From Hymenobacter rigui (lineage in GTDB: Bacteria; Bacteroidota; Bacteroidia; Cytophagales; Hymenobacteraceae): 64,000 bases of DNA. Position 1 is the first letter of the stretch; each line of letters opens with the position of its first letter. Both the position numbers and the translations under genes were made by a program. The stretch lies in assembly GCF_003944715.1 (NCBI RefSeq), contig NZ_RWIT01000003.1, forward strand, positions 310,001 through 374,000, written 5' to 3'. Below the pieces are notes generated by a model. It was not told the origin of the DNA, made no database searches, and saw nothing but the letters and a program-made list of their open reading frames with translations. Positions 50,751 through 59,271 of this stretch are shown here, piece by piece.

Positions 50751-53029
50751 GCCCCTTGCTTGCTTCTTCCGTTTCGTCGGCCGGGCCGGTACAGGCGGCT
50801 GCCCGTGCCTGGGCCGGCCGCCGCACGGCTGCCCTGCTGCTGCCGGTGCTGGGCGCGGGTGTTGTGCTGGGGGTGGCGGCGGCCGTGTGGCCCGAGGCCC
50901 GTATGGCTACTGCCGGACTTATGGGCCTCCTCCTTCTGGTGAGCGGATGGCTGCTCTGGCGCATCTGGCGGGAGCCGCTGTCCACCATTGCGCGCCGCCT
51001 CAACCGGCAGCACCCTGAGCTGGAAGATAGTACGGCCCTGCTGCTACGCCCGGAGGAGGAACTGAACTTACTGGAGCAGCTGCAGCAGCAACGGCTTCTG
51101 GCCCGTCTGCCGGAGCTGGCGGCCCACGGCCCGCTGCTGCCGGTGCAGTGGCGCGCTTCTTCGCTGGCACTGGCAGGGCTGCTTGCACTGGCGGCCGGCA
51201 TCTGGTGGTGGCCGGCAACGCCGGCGGCCAGGGCCTTGCGGGCGGGGCCGCCCGTGCCCATGCGCTTCTCGGAGGCTCCGACGCAGCCGGCTGCCGCACC
51301 CCGCATCCTGCAAACGCGCCTCCGCGTGATTCCGCCCTCCTATACCCGCAAACCCGTTTTCTCCCCTGCCACGCCTTCCTTCCGCTGTCCGCAGGAAAGC
51401 CAGGTGCAGTGGCTGGTGACCGTGAGCCGGCCAACCGCAACCGCTCCGGTTCTCGACCTGGGAGGCCGCTGGATACCGATGCAGCCGGTGCCCAACCACC
51501 CAACCGAGTTTGTTGCCAGTCAGGTTCTGACAGCCACCACCCTTTACCGGCTGCGGCTGGGCAAGCAAACTTCCGACGATTACGCCATTGAAGCGCTGCC
51601 TGATCAGGCACCCACCATCCGGATTATCTCGCCCAAGGCGTACACGCTGGTGGAGTTTGGCCGCCCGCCTCAGGTGAACATTCAGGCGCAGCTGCACGAC
51701 GACTACGGCCTGACCCGCGCCCGGCTGGTAGCCACCGTGGCCCAGGGCCAGGGCGAGGCCGTGAAGTTCCGGGAGGTGGTGACGGAGTTGAGCGCCGGCC
51801 TGGCAGGGCAGCCCACCACGGCTACCCTGCGGCCGGTACTGCGCCTGCCGGCCCTCGGCCTCACGTACGGCGACGAGGTGTATTTCTACCTGCAAACCTG
51901 GGACAACCACCAGCACCTCACCCGCTCCGACACCTACCTGGTGCAATGGGAAGACACCACCGTGCAGGAAAGCGCGCTGGATGTTTCTTTAGGCGTGAAT
52001 ACGGCTCCTGCCTACTTCCGCAGTCAGCGCCAGATTATCATTGACACGGAAAAGCTGCTGGCCGAACAGAAACAGCTGGCAGCGGCCGTGCTGCTGGACC
52101 GCTCCAACGGCATCGGCTTCGACCAGAAAGTGCTGCGTATGCGCTACGGCAAGTTTTTGGGGGAAGAGGCCGACGAAACCATTGGGGGGGCTACCCGCCC
52201 GCCCACTGCCGACACCCCCGCTGAAGAGCCGGGCCTGGGCTCGGTAGTGGCCGAAGACCGCACCGAAGCCGAACCGGCCGCTGCTACCGAGCAGCACACC
52301 GCCGATGATGGCCACGACCACAGCCATCAGCCCCCCGCCGGCGGCACCTCCGACCATGAGGCGCTGACGGCGGAGCTGATGGACCCGTACATTCACCACC
52401 ACGACGATGCCGAAACGGCCGATTTTCTGGAACCAGCCGTGAAAGCCAAGCTGCGGGCCGTGCTGAGTGAAATGTGGGAAGCGGAGCTGCGTCTGCGTAC
52501 CGGCCGCCCCCGTGAGGCGCTGCCGTACGAGTACCGCGCCCTGCGTCTGCTGAAAGAGGTGCAGCAGCAAACCCGGGCGTACGTGAAAAAGGCCGGCTTC
52601 ACGCCCCCGCCCATGCCCGAAGCCACTACCCGCCTCACTGGTGACCTCACCGGCGCTGCCGCCACTTCTCGCCGCCGGCAGTTGCCGGCCCCGGCCCGGC
52701 AGCCGGTTGTGAGGGCGGCGCTGGCCGTGCTACTGCAGCATCAGCAAAGCGGTAAAGCGCCGGCCGGCAGTGCCGTAGTACTGGAGCAGGCCGGGCAGGA
52801 GTTGGCGCGGGCGGCACTGCAGCAACCCGGCGCATACCTGGAGGCATTGCGGGAGCTGCGCCGACTCGCGGCTGGTATCCGCGCCCGGCAGCCGGTTTCA
52901 TCCGTGAAGTATAGCCTGCTGGAGCGTGCCCTGACCAGCCGGCTGCCCGTCGCCGCCCCGGCTCCAACGGCCCGTGCGGTGCCCGGCACGCAGCTTAGCC
53001 GCCGGTATCTGCAGGAGCTAAGCCGCTGA
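50747..53029 (+). CDS. DUF4175-like large membrane protein
   Basis: The product is 760 residues from MSPLLASSVSS, in the ATGA overlap with the preceding stop. There are two N-terminal hydrophobic segments (about 27-46 and 50-70), a cytoplasmic part (LLWRIWREPLSTIARRLNRQHPELEDSTALLLRPEEEL), and another membrane segment (about 133-152). The large periplasmic region has blocks typical of DUF4175-type proteins (TLYRLRLGKQTSDDYAIEALPDQAPTIRIISPKAYTLVEFGRPP, YYLQTWDNHQHLTRSDTYLVQ-like YFYLQTWDN). A Glu/Asp/His-rich stretch (about 520-600) and helical C-terminus follow. It probably works with the BatA-like and MoxR proteins in the envelope; the role is unknown. Confidence 0.8.
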   Translation: MSPLLASSVSSAGPVQAAARAWAGRRTAALLLPVLGAGVVLGVAAAVWPEARMATAGLMGLLLLVSGWLLWRIWREPLSTIARRLNRQHPELEDSTALLLRPEEELNLLEQLQQQRLLARLPELAAHGPLLPVQWRASSLALAGLLALAAGIWWWPATPAARALRAGPPVPMRFSEAPTQPAAAPRILQTRLRVIPPSYTRKPVFSPATPSFRCPQESQVQWLVTVSRPTATAPVLDLGGRWIPMQPVPNHPTEFVASQVLTATTLYRLRLGKQTSDDYAIEALPDQAPTIRIISPKAYTLVEFGRPPQVNIQAQLHDDYGLTRARLVATVAQGQGEAVKFREVVTELSAGLAGQPTTATLRPVLRLPALGLTYGDEVYFYLQTWDNHQHLTRSDTYLVQWEDTTVQESALDVSLGVNTAPAYFRSQRQIIIDTEKLLAEQKQLAAAVLLDRSNGIGFDQKVLRMRYGKFLGEEADETIGGATRPPTADTPAEEPGLGSVVAEDRTEAEPAAATEQHTADDGHDHSHQPPAGGTSDHEALTAELMDPYIHHHDDAETADFLEPAVKAKLRAVLSEMWEAELRLRTGRPREALPYEYRALRLLKEVQQQTRAYVKKAGFTPPPMPEATTRLTGDLTGAAATSRRRQLPAPARQPVVRAALAVLLQHQQSGKAPAGSAVVLEQAGQELARAALQQPGAYLEALRELRRLAAGIRARQPVSSVKYSLLERALTSRLPVAAPAPTARAVPGTQLSRRYLQELSR

Positions 53030-53033
53030 TTCT

Positions 53034-54830
53034 GTGTTTTCCTTTCCCGACTTCATGCTCTACGCGTTTGCCCTCTGCCTGCTGCTGGCAACCCTTCTGA
53101 CGGTACTGGCCCTGCGCCGGCCCGATACCCGGCGCCGGACGTGGCGAGTGGCGGCCGGACTGCTGGCGGCGCTGGGTCTGGGGCTGCTGGCGTTTCCGCC
53201 CACCGGCACTACTACCACGACGGCTCCCACGGCGACCGTGCTGCTCACCTCCTCGTACTCCCCCGACACCCTCCGTGCGCTGCTCCGCCAGCTGGGTTCT
53301 GCTACGCCGGTGCGGCACTACGGCCTTCCATCTGCCCCGGACACCCTGGCCGTCAGCAACCTGACGGCCCTACGGCAACAGTTGCCACAGCTTCGTACGC
53401 TGCATGTGCTGGGCCAGGGCCTCCCGGCCTCCGATTTACCTGAGCTGGCCGGTATTCAGCTGCAGCCCCATCAGGATGCTCCGTCAACCGGTTTTCAGGC
53501 AGCCAACTGGCCCCGTCAGTCTGAGTTGGGGCAGCCCTGGGCTATTGAGGGCCGCTTTCAGCACCATGCCGCAACTCCGGTGTGGATCTGCCTGTACGCC
53601 GCCGGTGCCCTCCGCGACTCTGTGCAGCTGCGGGCCGGCAGTGGGGTGTTCCGGTTGCGCTTCACCCCCAAAGCCGAAGGCCGGGCCGTGTACCGGCTGG
53701 AAGCCCACCACCAGGGCAAGCGGGTGGCGCAGGAGCTGGTGCCGTTGGAAGTGCTGCCTACCCGCCTCCTGCACGTGCTGATACTGGCGGCTGCGCCCTC
53801 GTTTGAAATCCGCTTCCTGAAAAATGAGCTGGCCGCGCAGCACCATACCGTGGCCCTGCGTACCGGCCTGAGTCGGGGCCTCACCCAAACCGAGTTCCTG
53901 AACCTGCCGACACCGCTTAACCTGAGCCGGCTTTCCCCGGAGCTGCTGTCCCGCTTTGAGGTGGTAGTAGCGGATGCCGGCACGCTGACCAGCCTTTCTC
54001 CCGATGAGGCTCAGGCGCTGAACCGGGCCGTACAACGCGGCAGCTGTGGTGCACTGCTGCTGGCAGATGCGGCGGCCATTCCCCGGCAGCTGCCCGGCTC
54101 TGCGGCTTTCCGGCTACTGCCCCGCCCAGCCGCCGCCACTACTACGCCCAGCCCCCTGCAGTGGCCGAATGCGCCCCGGGCAACTGCTACGCTACTTTCT
54201 TTTCTGCAGGCAACCGCTCAGCTCCGGCCCCTCATTACCGGCCCCGGGCAGCAGCTGGTAGCGGCCACCCGGCGCGTGGGACTGGGGCAGGTGGCCGTTA
54301 CTACCGCCACCGAAACGTTTCCGTGGCTTCTGCAGCAGCAGCCCGCAGTGTATGGCGCCTATTGGAGTCAGATTCTGTCGGCTATCCGTCCGGCCCGGGC
54401 TGCGGGGCCGGCACTTCGGCTTCTGACGCCCTGGCCCCAGCCCGATGAGCCGGTTCAGCTGCAGGCAGAAGGTGCATCATCGGGCATACTTACGGTAAAC
54501 GCCCCTGCCGGCACGGCTACTCAAGTCGTGCTTCGGCAGGATGCCCTTGTGCCAGAGTGGGCGGCCGCTACCTACTGGCCCTCGGTGGCGGGCTGGCACG
54601 AAGCCCGCCTGGGCCCGGCCCGCCAGTGGCTGTATGTCTTCGACTCCGTGGCCTGGCGGTTACCGCGGCAGCAGGCCCGGTACCTGTCTGCCGGCCGCCG
54701 GCAGACGGGCACAGCACCGGCTTCGCTGGCCCGGGCTCCCGTTACGCAAACCACTGCTTGGCCCCGCTGGGTAGGCTTTGTTGTGTTTCTGCTGGGTGCT
54801 GGCCTGCTCTGGCTGGAGGAAAAGCTCTAA
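53034..54830 (+). CDS. Membrane protein of the MoxR/BatA group, function unknown
   Basis: The product is 598 residues from a GTG 4 bases after the preceding stop (an ATG at 53055 is also possible). Two N-terminal transmembrane segments (about 8-27, 36-55) flank a basic loop (LRRPDTRRRTWR). A large periplasmic domain follows with RLLHVLILAAAPSFEIRFLKNELAAQHHTVALRTGLSRG and FEVVVADAGTLTSLSPDEAQALNRAVQRGS, which resemble the glutamine-amidotransferase-like fold often found at the end of such operons. One C-terminal transmembrane segment (WVGFVVFLLGAGLLWLEEKL) closes it. It is the last gene of the group; a terminator follows. No catalytic Cys-His-Glu triad is obvious. Confidence 0.78.
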   Translation: MFSFPDFMLYAFALCLLLATLLTVLALRRPDTRRRTWRVAAGLLAALGLGLLAFPPTGTTTTTAPTATVLLTSSYSPDTLRALLRQLGSATPVRHYGLPSAPDTLAVSNLTALRQQLPQLRTLHVLGQGLPASDLPELAGIQLQPHQDAPSTGFQAANWPRQSELGQPWAIEGRFQHHAATPVWICLYAAGALRDSVQLRAGSGVFRLRFTPKAEGRAVYRLEAHHQGKRVAQELVPLEVLPTRLLHVLILAAAPSFEIRFLKNELAAQHHTVALRTGLSRGLTQTEFLNLPTPLNLSRLSPELLSRFEVVVADAGTLTSLSPDEAQALNRAVQRGSCGALLLADAAAIPRQLPGSAAFRLLPRPAAATTTPSPLQWPNAPRATATLLSFLQATAQLRPLITGPGQQLVAATRRVGLGQVAVTTATETFPWLLQQQPAVYGAYWSQILSAIRPARAAGPALRLLTPWPQPDEPVQLQAEGASSGILTVNAPAGTATQVVLRQDALVPEWAAATYWPSVAGWHEARLGPARQWLYVFDSVAWRLPRQQARYLSAGRRQTGTAPASLARAPVTQTTAWPRWVGFVVFLLGAGLLWLEEKL

Positions 54831-54869
54831 CCGAATAGCTGTATCTTCGGGCTGGCTACCGGCAAAAAA

Positions 54870-54905
54870 ATAACCCGGACTCCGCCTTGGCAGAGTCCGG
54901 GTTAT
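54870..54905. terminator. Terminator hairpin
   Basis: Perfect 13-base arms ATAACCCGGACTC and GAGTCCGGGTTAT with a 10-base loop, preceded by A7. It sits between the end of the MoxR group (54830) and the convergent small lipoprotein gene (54939). Confidence 0.85.
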
Positions 54906-54938
54906 CAGCCATTACAAGCCGGCTGGGCCGGCGCGTAA

Positions 54939-55178
54939 TTACTTAACTTCGGTGGTGGTAGTGGTGGTAGCTTCCGTAGTAGCGGGAGCAGCCGTAGCAG
55001 CAGCAGCGGTGTCAGCCGTAGCGGGAGCAGCAACCGTGGTGTCGGTGGTAGCCGTAGTAGCTTCGGTGGTCGTAGCTTCAGTGGTCGTGGTGGTTTCTTC
55101 TACTTTCTTCTCGCCGCAAGAAGCGAGGGTAGCAGCGAAAACAACGGCCAGAGCGGATACCTTGATGAGGTTCTTCAT
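54939..55178 (-). CDS. Small Thr/Ala-rich lipoprotein
   Basis: The product is 79 residues. The signal MKNLIKVSALAVVFAATLASC has a clear lipobox (LASC, Cys 21). After GEKKVEE the rest is an almost pure Thr, Ala, Glu and Asp tract (TTTTTEATTTEATTAT...), with no fold visible. Such low-complexity tethers may extend into the periplasm or be glycosylated on Thr; that is inference. It lies just upstream of, and divergent from, the ECF sigma factor gene. Confidence 0.8.
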   Translation of the reverse strand: MKNLIKVSALAVVFAATLASCGEKKVEETTTTTEATTTEATTATTDTTVAAPATADTAAAATAAPATTEATTTTTTEVK

Positions 55179-55312
55179 TGTACTAGTAGGTTTGAAATTT
55201 TTTTGTCCAAAAACGCCCTTCATACCGGTATCCGGAAATGGTAACCCAGTTTCTAAAAATATTTTTTCGGCGGGTTACCCGGCCGCTCACAACGTATTAA
55301 TCAACAAAGCGA

Positions 55313-55894
55313 ATGGGTAAGGGACAACCTTCCTACACCGATGAGGAGTTTGTGGCGGCCATCCGCCGCGACGACGACCGGGCGCTGGCGCAGCTCTACC
55401 GGCTGCACTTCCCCATGATTTCGCACTATGTGCTGCAGAACAGCGGCACCGAGGACGAAGCCAAGGACGTGTACCAGGAGGGCGTGATGGTATTCTATGA
55501 AAAGGTGCGCGACGGCTCTCTGGAGCTCAGCTGCCAGATCAAAACCTACCTCTACGCCGTGTGCCGCCGCCTGTGGCTCAAACGGCTCACCGACAAAACC
55601 CGCTTCGGCGGCCGCCTCGATGACCACGAGCCTTATCTCGAAACCGGGGCCGAGGCTGATCTGGAGGAGGCCGAGGAACGGGACCGGCGACTGGGCACCA
55701 TGGCTCAGGCCCTGGACCGCATCGGGGAGCCGTGCCGCTCGCTTTTAGAAGGATTTTACCTGCTCGACAAGTCGATGCAGCAGCTTACAGCGGAGTTTGG
55801 CTACACCAACGCCGACAATGCCAAGAACCAGAAATACAAGTGCCTGGTACGCCTGAAAAAGCTCTTTTTCAATCAGTACCAGGAGCAGATATAG
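55313..55894 (+). CDS. ECF-type RNA polymerase sigma factor
   Basis: The product is 193 residues. Region 2 is FVAAIRRDDDRALAQLYRLHFPMISHYVLQNSGTEDEAKDVYQEGVMVFYEKVRDG, and region 2-3 continues with IKTYLYAVCRRLWLKRL. Region 4 is ALDRIGEPCRSLLEGFYLLDKSMQQLTAEFGYTNADNAKNQKYKCLVRLKKLF. It recruits RNA polymerase to a set of promoters and is probably controlled by the membrane protein encoded next, whose N-terminal part resembles an anti-sigma factor. The genes are co-directional, 96 bases apart, with a palindrome between. It is divergent from the small lipoprotein gene, perhaps a target. Confidence 0.93.
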   Translation: MGKGQPSYTDEEFVAAIRRDDDRALAQLYRLHFPMISHYVLQNSGTEDEAKDVYQEGVMVFYEKVRDGSLELSCQIKTYLYAVCRRLWLKRLTDKTRFGGRLDDHEPYLETGAEADLEEAEERDRRLGTMAQALDRIGEPCRSLLEGFYLLDKSMQQLTAEFGYTNADNAKNQKYKCLVRLKKLFFNQYQEQI

Positions 55895-55905
55895 AGTTTA
55901 GTTGA

Positions 55906-55983
55906 TAGTGCCTAGTGCTTGGTGCCTGGTGTTTGGTTTAACAGACTAAGCACTAAGCACCCGACACTAAGCACTAGGCACTA
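55906..55983 (+). repeat. Word-iterated palindrome in the sigma/anti-sigma spacer
   Basis: Arms of 33 bases (55906-55938 and 55951-55983) match at 27 positions, made of variants of AGTGCCTAGTGCTT. It fills most of the 96-base gap and ends 7 bases before the start of the downstream gene. Confidence 0.78.
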
Positions 55984-55990
55984 CCAAAGC

Positions 55991-57184
55991 ATGAAAACCG
56001 AAGCCGACTATTACGCTTTATTTGACGCCTACCGCTCCGGCGGGCTGGCCGAGGAGGAACGTGCCACGCTGGAGCACCGCCTCGCTGCCGACCCTGAGCT
56101 GGCCCGGCGCCTGCAGGAGTTTGAGGAACTCACGGGTACGCTCACGGCCTACGGCCGCCGGCTGGCCCTGCGCCGCAAGCTCCACGCCATCCACGCAGAT
56201 ATGGACGCCGAACGGGCCGTGCGCCTTACTCCCCTGGCCAAAGCCGCCGAGGAGGATGAGCGCCACGAGCAGTTTGCCACTGGCCGCGCCCCGCGGCCGG
56301 CTCTGCGCATTTCGCGCACTGAGGAGAAGCTGCGCCAGTTCTGGCATGGTCATCGTGCTACCATGATGGTAGCCGCCTCCGTGGCGGTGCTGGCCGTATT
56401 CACCACGCTGCTGGGCATGGAAATGTACCGGGCCTCGCAGAAACCCTCCCTGTACGGCTACACCGTGCTGCGGCGGGAGGTGGAGCGCATCAAGCGCAAC
56501 CAGCGCAGCATGAACCGCACCCTCAACCAGATTGATGCCACCGCAACTCCGGAGAAGGTAAACCCCGGTAAATTCAGTGGCACAGGCTTCGCCCTCACGG
56601 CCGATGGCTACCTGGTAACCAGCTACCATGTGATTCAGGGCGCTGACTCCTTGCTGATTGAGAGCCGTGAGCGGCAGCGCTACCGTGCCGAGCCGGTCTT
56701 TACCGATGTGGCTCACGACTTGGCTATTCTGCAGATCAAGGACAAGAACTTCAAAGGCTTCGGCCGCCTGCCCTACTCGTTCAAGCGTGGCCAGTCGGAC
56801 CTGGGGGAGCGGGTGTACACGCTGGGCTACCCGCGTGAAGACCTCGTGTTCAACGACGGCTCGCTGAGTGCCCGCTCGGGCTTCGAGGGCGATACGGGCT
56901 TCTACCAGATCAGCATTCCGGTAAACCCCGGCAACTCGGGCGGCCCGCTGCTGGATGATCGGGGCAACCTCATCGGCATCATCAGCGGCCGGCAGATGGA
57001 CGTGCAGAGCGCCGCTTTCGCCACCAAGTCGTCGTACCTGATGCGTTTGGTGGACTCTTTGGGTACGGCCGGGGCTGGCAAGCCATACAATATGCCGCGC
57101 ACCAACCAGCTCACCGGCACCTCCCGGCCCCAGCAAATCCGCAAGCTTCAGGACTACGTGTTTGTGGTGAAAGTCTACGAATAA
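55991..57184 (+). CDS. Anti-sigma-like/trypsin-domain membrane protein
   Basis: The product is 397 residues. The cytoplasmic N-terminus (1-120) starts YYALFDAYRSGGLAEEERATLEHRLAADPELARRLQEFEEL, the pattern of anti-sigma N-terminal helices, without a zinc motif. One transmembrane segment follows (about 121-141, MMVAASVAVLAVFTTLLGM). The periplasmic trypsin-like (S1C/Deg-type) domain has His213 (SYHVI), Asp243 (HDLAIL) and Ser316 (GNSGGP); no PDZ domain follows. Inference: a sensor that both holds the upstream ECF sigma factor and carries a protease domain. Whether the protease cleaves the protein itself, or a partner, is unknown. A palindrome lies just upstream. Confidence 0.88.
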   Translation: MKTEADYYALFDAYRSGGLAEEERATLEHRLAADPELARRLQEFEELTGTLTAYGRRLALRRKLHAIHADMDAERAVRLTPLAKAAEEDERHEQFATGRAPRPALRISRTEEKLRQFWHGHRATMMVAASVAVLAVFTTLLGMEMYRASQKPSLYGYTVLRREVERIKRNQRSMNRTLNQIDATATPEKVNPGKFSGTGFALTADGYLVTSYHVIQGADSLLIESRERQRYRAEPVFTDVAHDLAILQIKDKNFKGFGRLPYSFKRGQSDLGERVYTLGYPREDLVFNDGSLSARSGFEGDTGFYQISIPVNPGNSGGPLLDDRGNLIGIISGRQMDVQSAAFATKSSYLMRLVDSLGTAGAGKPYNMPRTNQLTGTSRPQQIRKLQDYVFVVKVYE

Positions 57185-57213
57185 GTCAGTGCTACAACCG
57201 GTTTAATGCCGAA

Positions 57214-57243
57214 AGCCTCGCCCTTACCGGCGGGGCTTTTTTT
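57214..57243 (+). terminator. Rho-independent terminator
   Basis: Stem AGCCTCGCC / GGCGGGGCT (57214-57222, 57229-57237) with one G-U pair and a 6-base loop, followed by T6 or more. It lies 29 bases past the stop of the protease gene. The 210 bases from here to 57453 hold no gene; a possible -7 element TATCTTGG near 57373 is weak. Confidence 0.88.
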
Positions 57244-57452
57244 GTGGTCTTTCCAGCGGAGGGCCTTTCCATGTGCCCGATTTCGGAAGTCAGCAGATGC
57301 GCCAGACACAAGCTCTACAGTAGTTTTCACGCATTGCTACCAACTTCTTGAAAGACACTCATTAAACCTTCACTATCTTGGAAAGTCATTGACAGTACAC
57401 TCTCCTCGTTTTTTTACCGATCTGCCTTCGCTCCACACCTACATTCTGCCTG

Positions 57453-59168
57453 ATGAACCGCCGAGCCTTTCTGCGCAAGCCCGCTGTCGGGTTGCCTCTT
57501 GCCCCAGCCATATCTCAGGAGGTAGCCGTGGCTGCCAGCGACGACGAAACGATTAGCCGGTTCGCCAATAAACAACTGCCCCGCACGGCCCGCACCACGG
57601 CGGGACTCAGTCCCTACACCGGCCCCTGGGGCTACGCGCAGGCGGCCCATTTGCTGCGGCGCTGCCTGTTTGGCCCCACCCGACAGGAAATTTTAGCGGT
57701 GGCAGGCCAGTCGTTGATGCAGGCGTTGAATGGACTACTTACGGTTCCCGCGGCCCCGGCCCCGCCCCTGAATGTCTCGGCCACAGACACGAGCGTACCG
57801 ATTGGGCAGACCTGGGTAACGCAGCCCTTCGACCAGAACGTGGAGGGCGTGCGGCGCGCCTCGCTGCGGGCGTGGTGGCTGGGCCAGCTCCAGCAGCAGG
57901 GCATGTCGTTGGCGGAGAAGATGACTCTGTTCTGGCACAACCACTTCGTGGTGGAACTGGGCGACATTAACGACGCCCGCTACGGCTATGAGTACTGCCG
58001 TTTGCTACGCCGGCACGCGCTGGGCAACGTGCGGCAGCTGGCCAAGGAGGTGACCATTACGCCGGCTATGCTGCGCTACCTCAACGGCAACCAGAGTACG
58101 GCCGGGGCCCCCAATGAGAACTACGGTCGGGAGCTGCTGGAACTGTTCACCATCGGGAAAGGCCCGCTGATTGGCCCCGGCAACTACACCACCTACACCG
58201 AGGACGACGTGAAAGCCGCCGCCCGGGTGCTTACCGGCTGGCGCGATAATACTACCACGCTGCAGGGCTATTTCACGGCCAGCCGGCATGATACCGGCAG
58301 CAAGCAGTTCAGCAGCGCCTTTGGCAGCCGCGTTATCAGCAACGGGGCCGACCAGGAGTACGCCACGCTTATCGACATGATTTTCGGGCAGGCTGATACG
58401 GCCCGGTTTCTGTGCCGCAAGCTGTACCGCTGGTTTGTGTACTATGTGATTGATGCCACCACCGAGCAGAACGTCATCGAGCCCCTGGCCCAGCTGCTCA
58501 TCCGCAGCAACTACGAGGTAGCTCCGGTGTTGCGCACCCTGCTTGGCAGTGAGCATTTCTTTGATGCAGTAAACCAGGGCTGCCTGATTAAAAGTCCGCT
58601 TGATTTCACGCTGACCGTGGGCCGGCAGCTGCAGATGGCTTACCCCACTAGTGCGGCCCTCACCACCCAGTACAGCGTGTGGGACTACATCAACTCCATC
58701 ACCAACGTGCAGCAGCAGCTCCTCGGCGACCCGCCCAACGTGGCTGGCTGGCCCGCGTACTGGCAAACCCCGCAGTATTACGAGCTGTGGATAAACGCCG
58801 TAACCCTGCCCCGCCGCAACCAGGTGACCGATACGCTCATCAGCACCAATGGCATTTCGCGCAACGGCTTCGTGCTGCGTATTGATGCCGTGGCATTGGT
58901 TCAGACGCTGCCCGCCGCCACGGCCGCCGATGCCAACCTGCTCATTGCCGAGCTGGCGCGCCTGCTGTTCCCGATTGAGCTGACTACCAACCAGCTCAGC
59001 TACCTCAACGACGTGCTGCTGCCCGGCCTGCCCGATTTTGAGTGGACGGTGGAGTGGCAGGATTACTTGGCCAACCCCACCAACACGGCCAAGAAAACCG
59101 CCGTGCAAACCAAGCTGCAGGCGCTACTGCGCACCATGATGGGCCTGGCTGAATACCACCTCAGTTAA
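57453..59168 (+). CDS. DUF1800 domain protein
   Basis: The product is 571 residues. The start MNRRAFLRKPAVGLPLAPA has twin Arg and a hydrophobic stretch, resembling a Tat signal. Family hallmarks: HLLRRCLFGPTRQEI, LAEKMTLFWHNHFVVE, MLRYLNGNQSTAGAPNENYGRELLELFTIG, YTEDDVKAAARVLTGWR, HDTGSKQF, AARFLCRKLYRWFVYYVI-like ADTARFLCRKLYRWF, and IKSPLDFTLTVGRQLQ with LGDPPNVAGWPAYWQTPQYYELW. DUF1800 genes are almost always paired with DUF1501 genes, as here (104-base gap with a palindrome). The function of the pair is not established; roles in the envelope or periplasm are supposed. Confidence 0.94.
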   Translation: MNRRAFLRKPAVGLPLAPAISQEVAVAASDDETISRFANKQLPRTARTTAGLSPYTGPWGYAQAAHLLRRCLFGPTRQEILAVAGQSLMQALNGLLTVPAAPAPPLNVSATDTSVPIGQTWVTQPFDQNVEGVRRASLRAWWLGQLQQQGMSLAEKMTLFWHNHFVVELGDINDARYGYEYCRLLRRHALGNVRQLAKEVTITPAMLRYLNGNQSTAGAPNENYGRELLELFTIGKGPLIGPGNYTTYTEDDVKAAARVLTGWRDNTTTLQGYFTASRHDTGSKQFSSAFGSRVISNGADQEYATLIDMIFGQADTARFLCRKLYRWFVYYVIDATTEQNVIEPLAQLLIRSNYEVAPVLRTLLGSEHFFDAVNQGCLIKSPLDFTLTVGRQLQMAYPTSAALTTQYSVWDYINSITNVQQQLLGDPPNVAGWPAYWQTPQYYELWINAVTLPRRNQVTDTLISTNGISRNGFVLRIDAVALVQTLPAATAADANLLIAELARLLFPIELTTNQLSYLNDVLLPGLPDFEWTVEWQDYLANPTNTAKKTAVQTKLQALLRTMMGLAEYHLS

Positions 59169-59170
59169 AT

Positions 59171-59266
59171 CAATGAACGAATGAATAAATGGGTGAATGA
59201 GCAGACTGTTTAGCCTGCCAGAACCCAATCATTCACTTACTCACCCATTCACTCATTCATCCATTG
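59171..59266 (+). repeat. Word-iterated palindrome in the DUF1800-DUF1501 spacer
   Basis: Arms of 31 bases (59171-59201 and 59236-59266) match at 25 positions. They are built from reiterated GAATGAAT/GGTGAATG words. The element fills nearly all of the 103-base gap, ending 5 bases before the start codon. Confidence 0.78.
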
Positions 59267-59271
59267 AGTCA

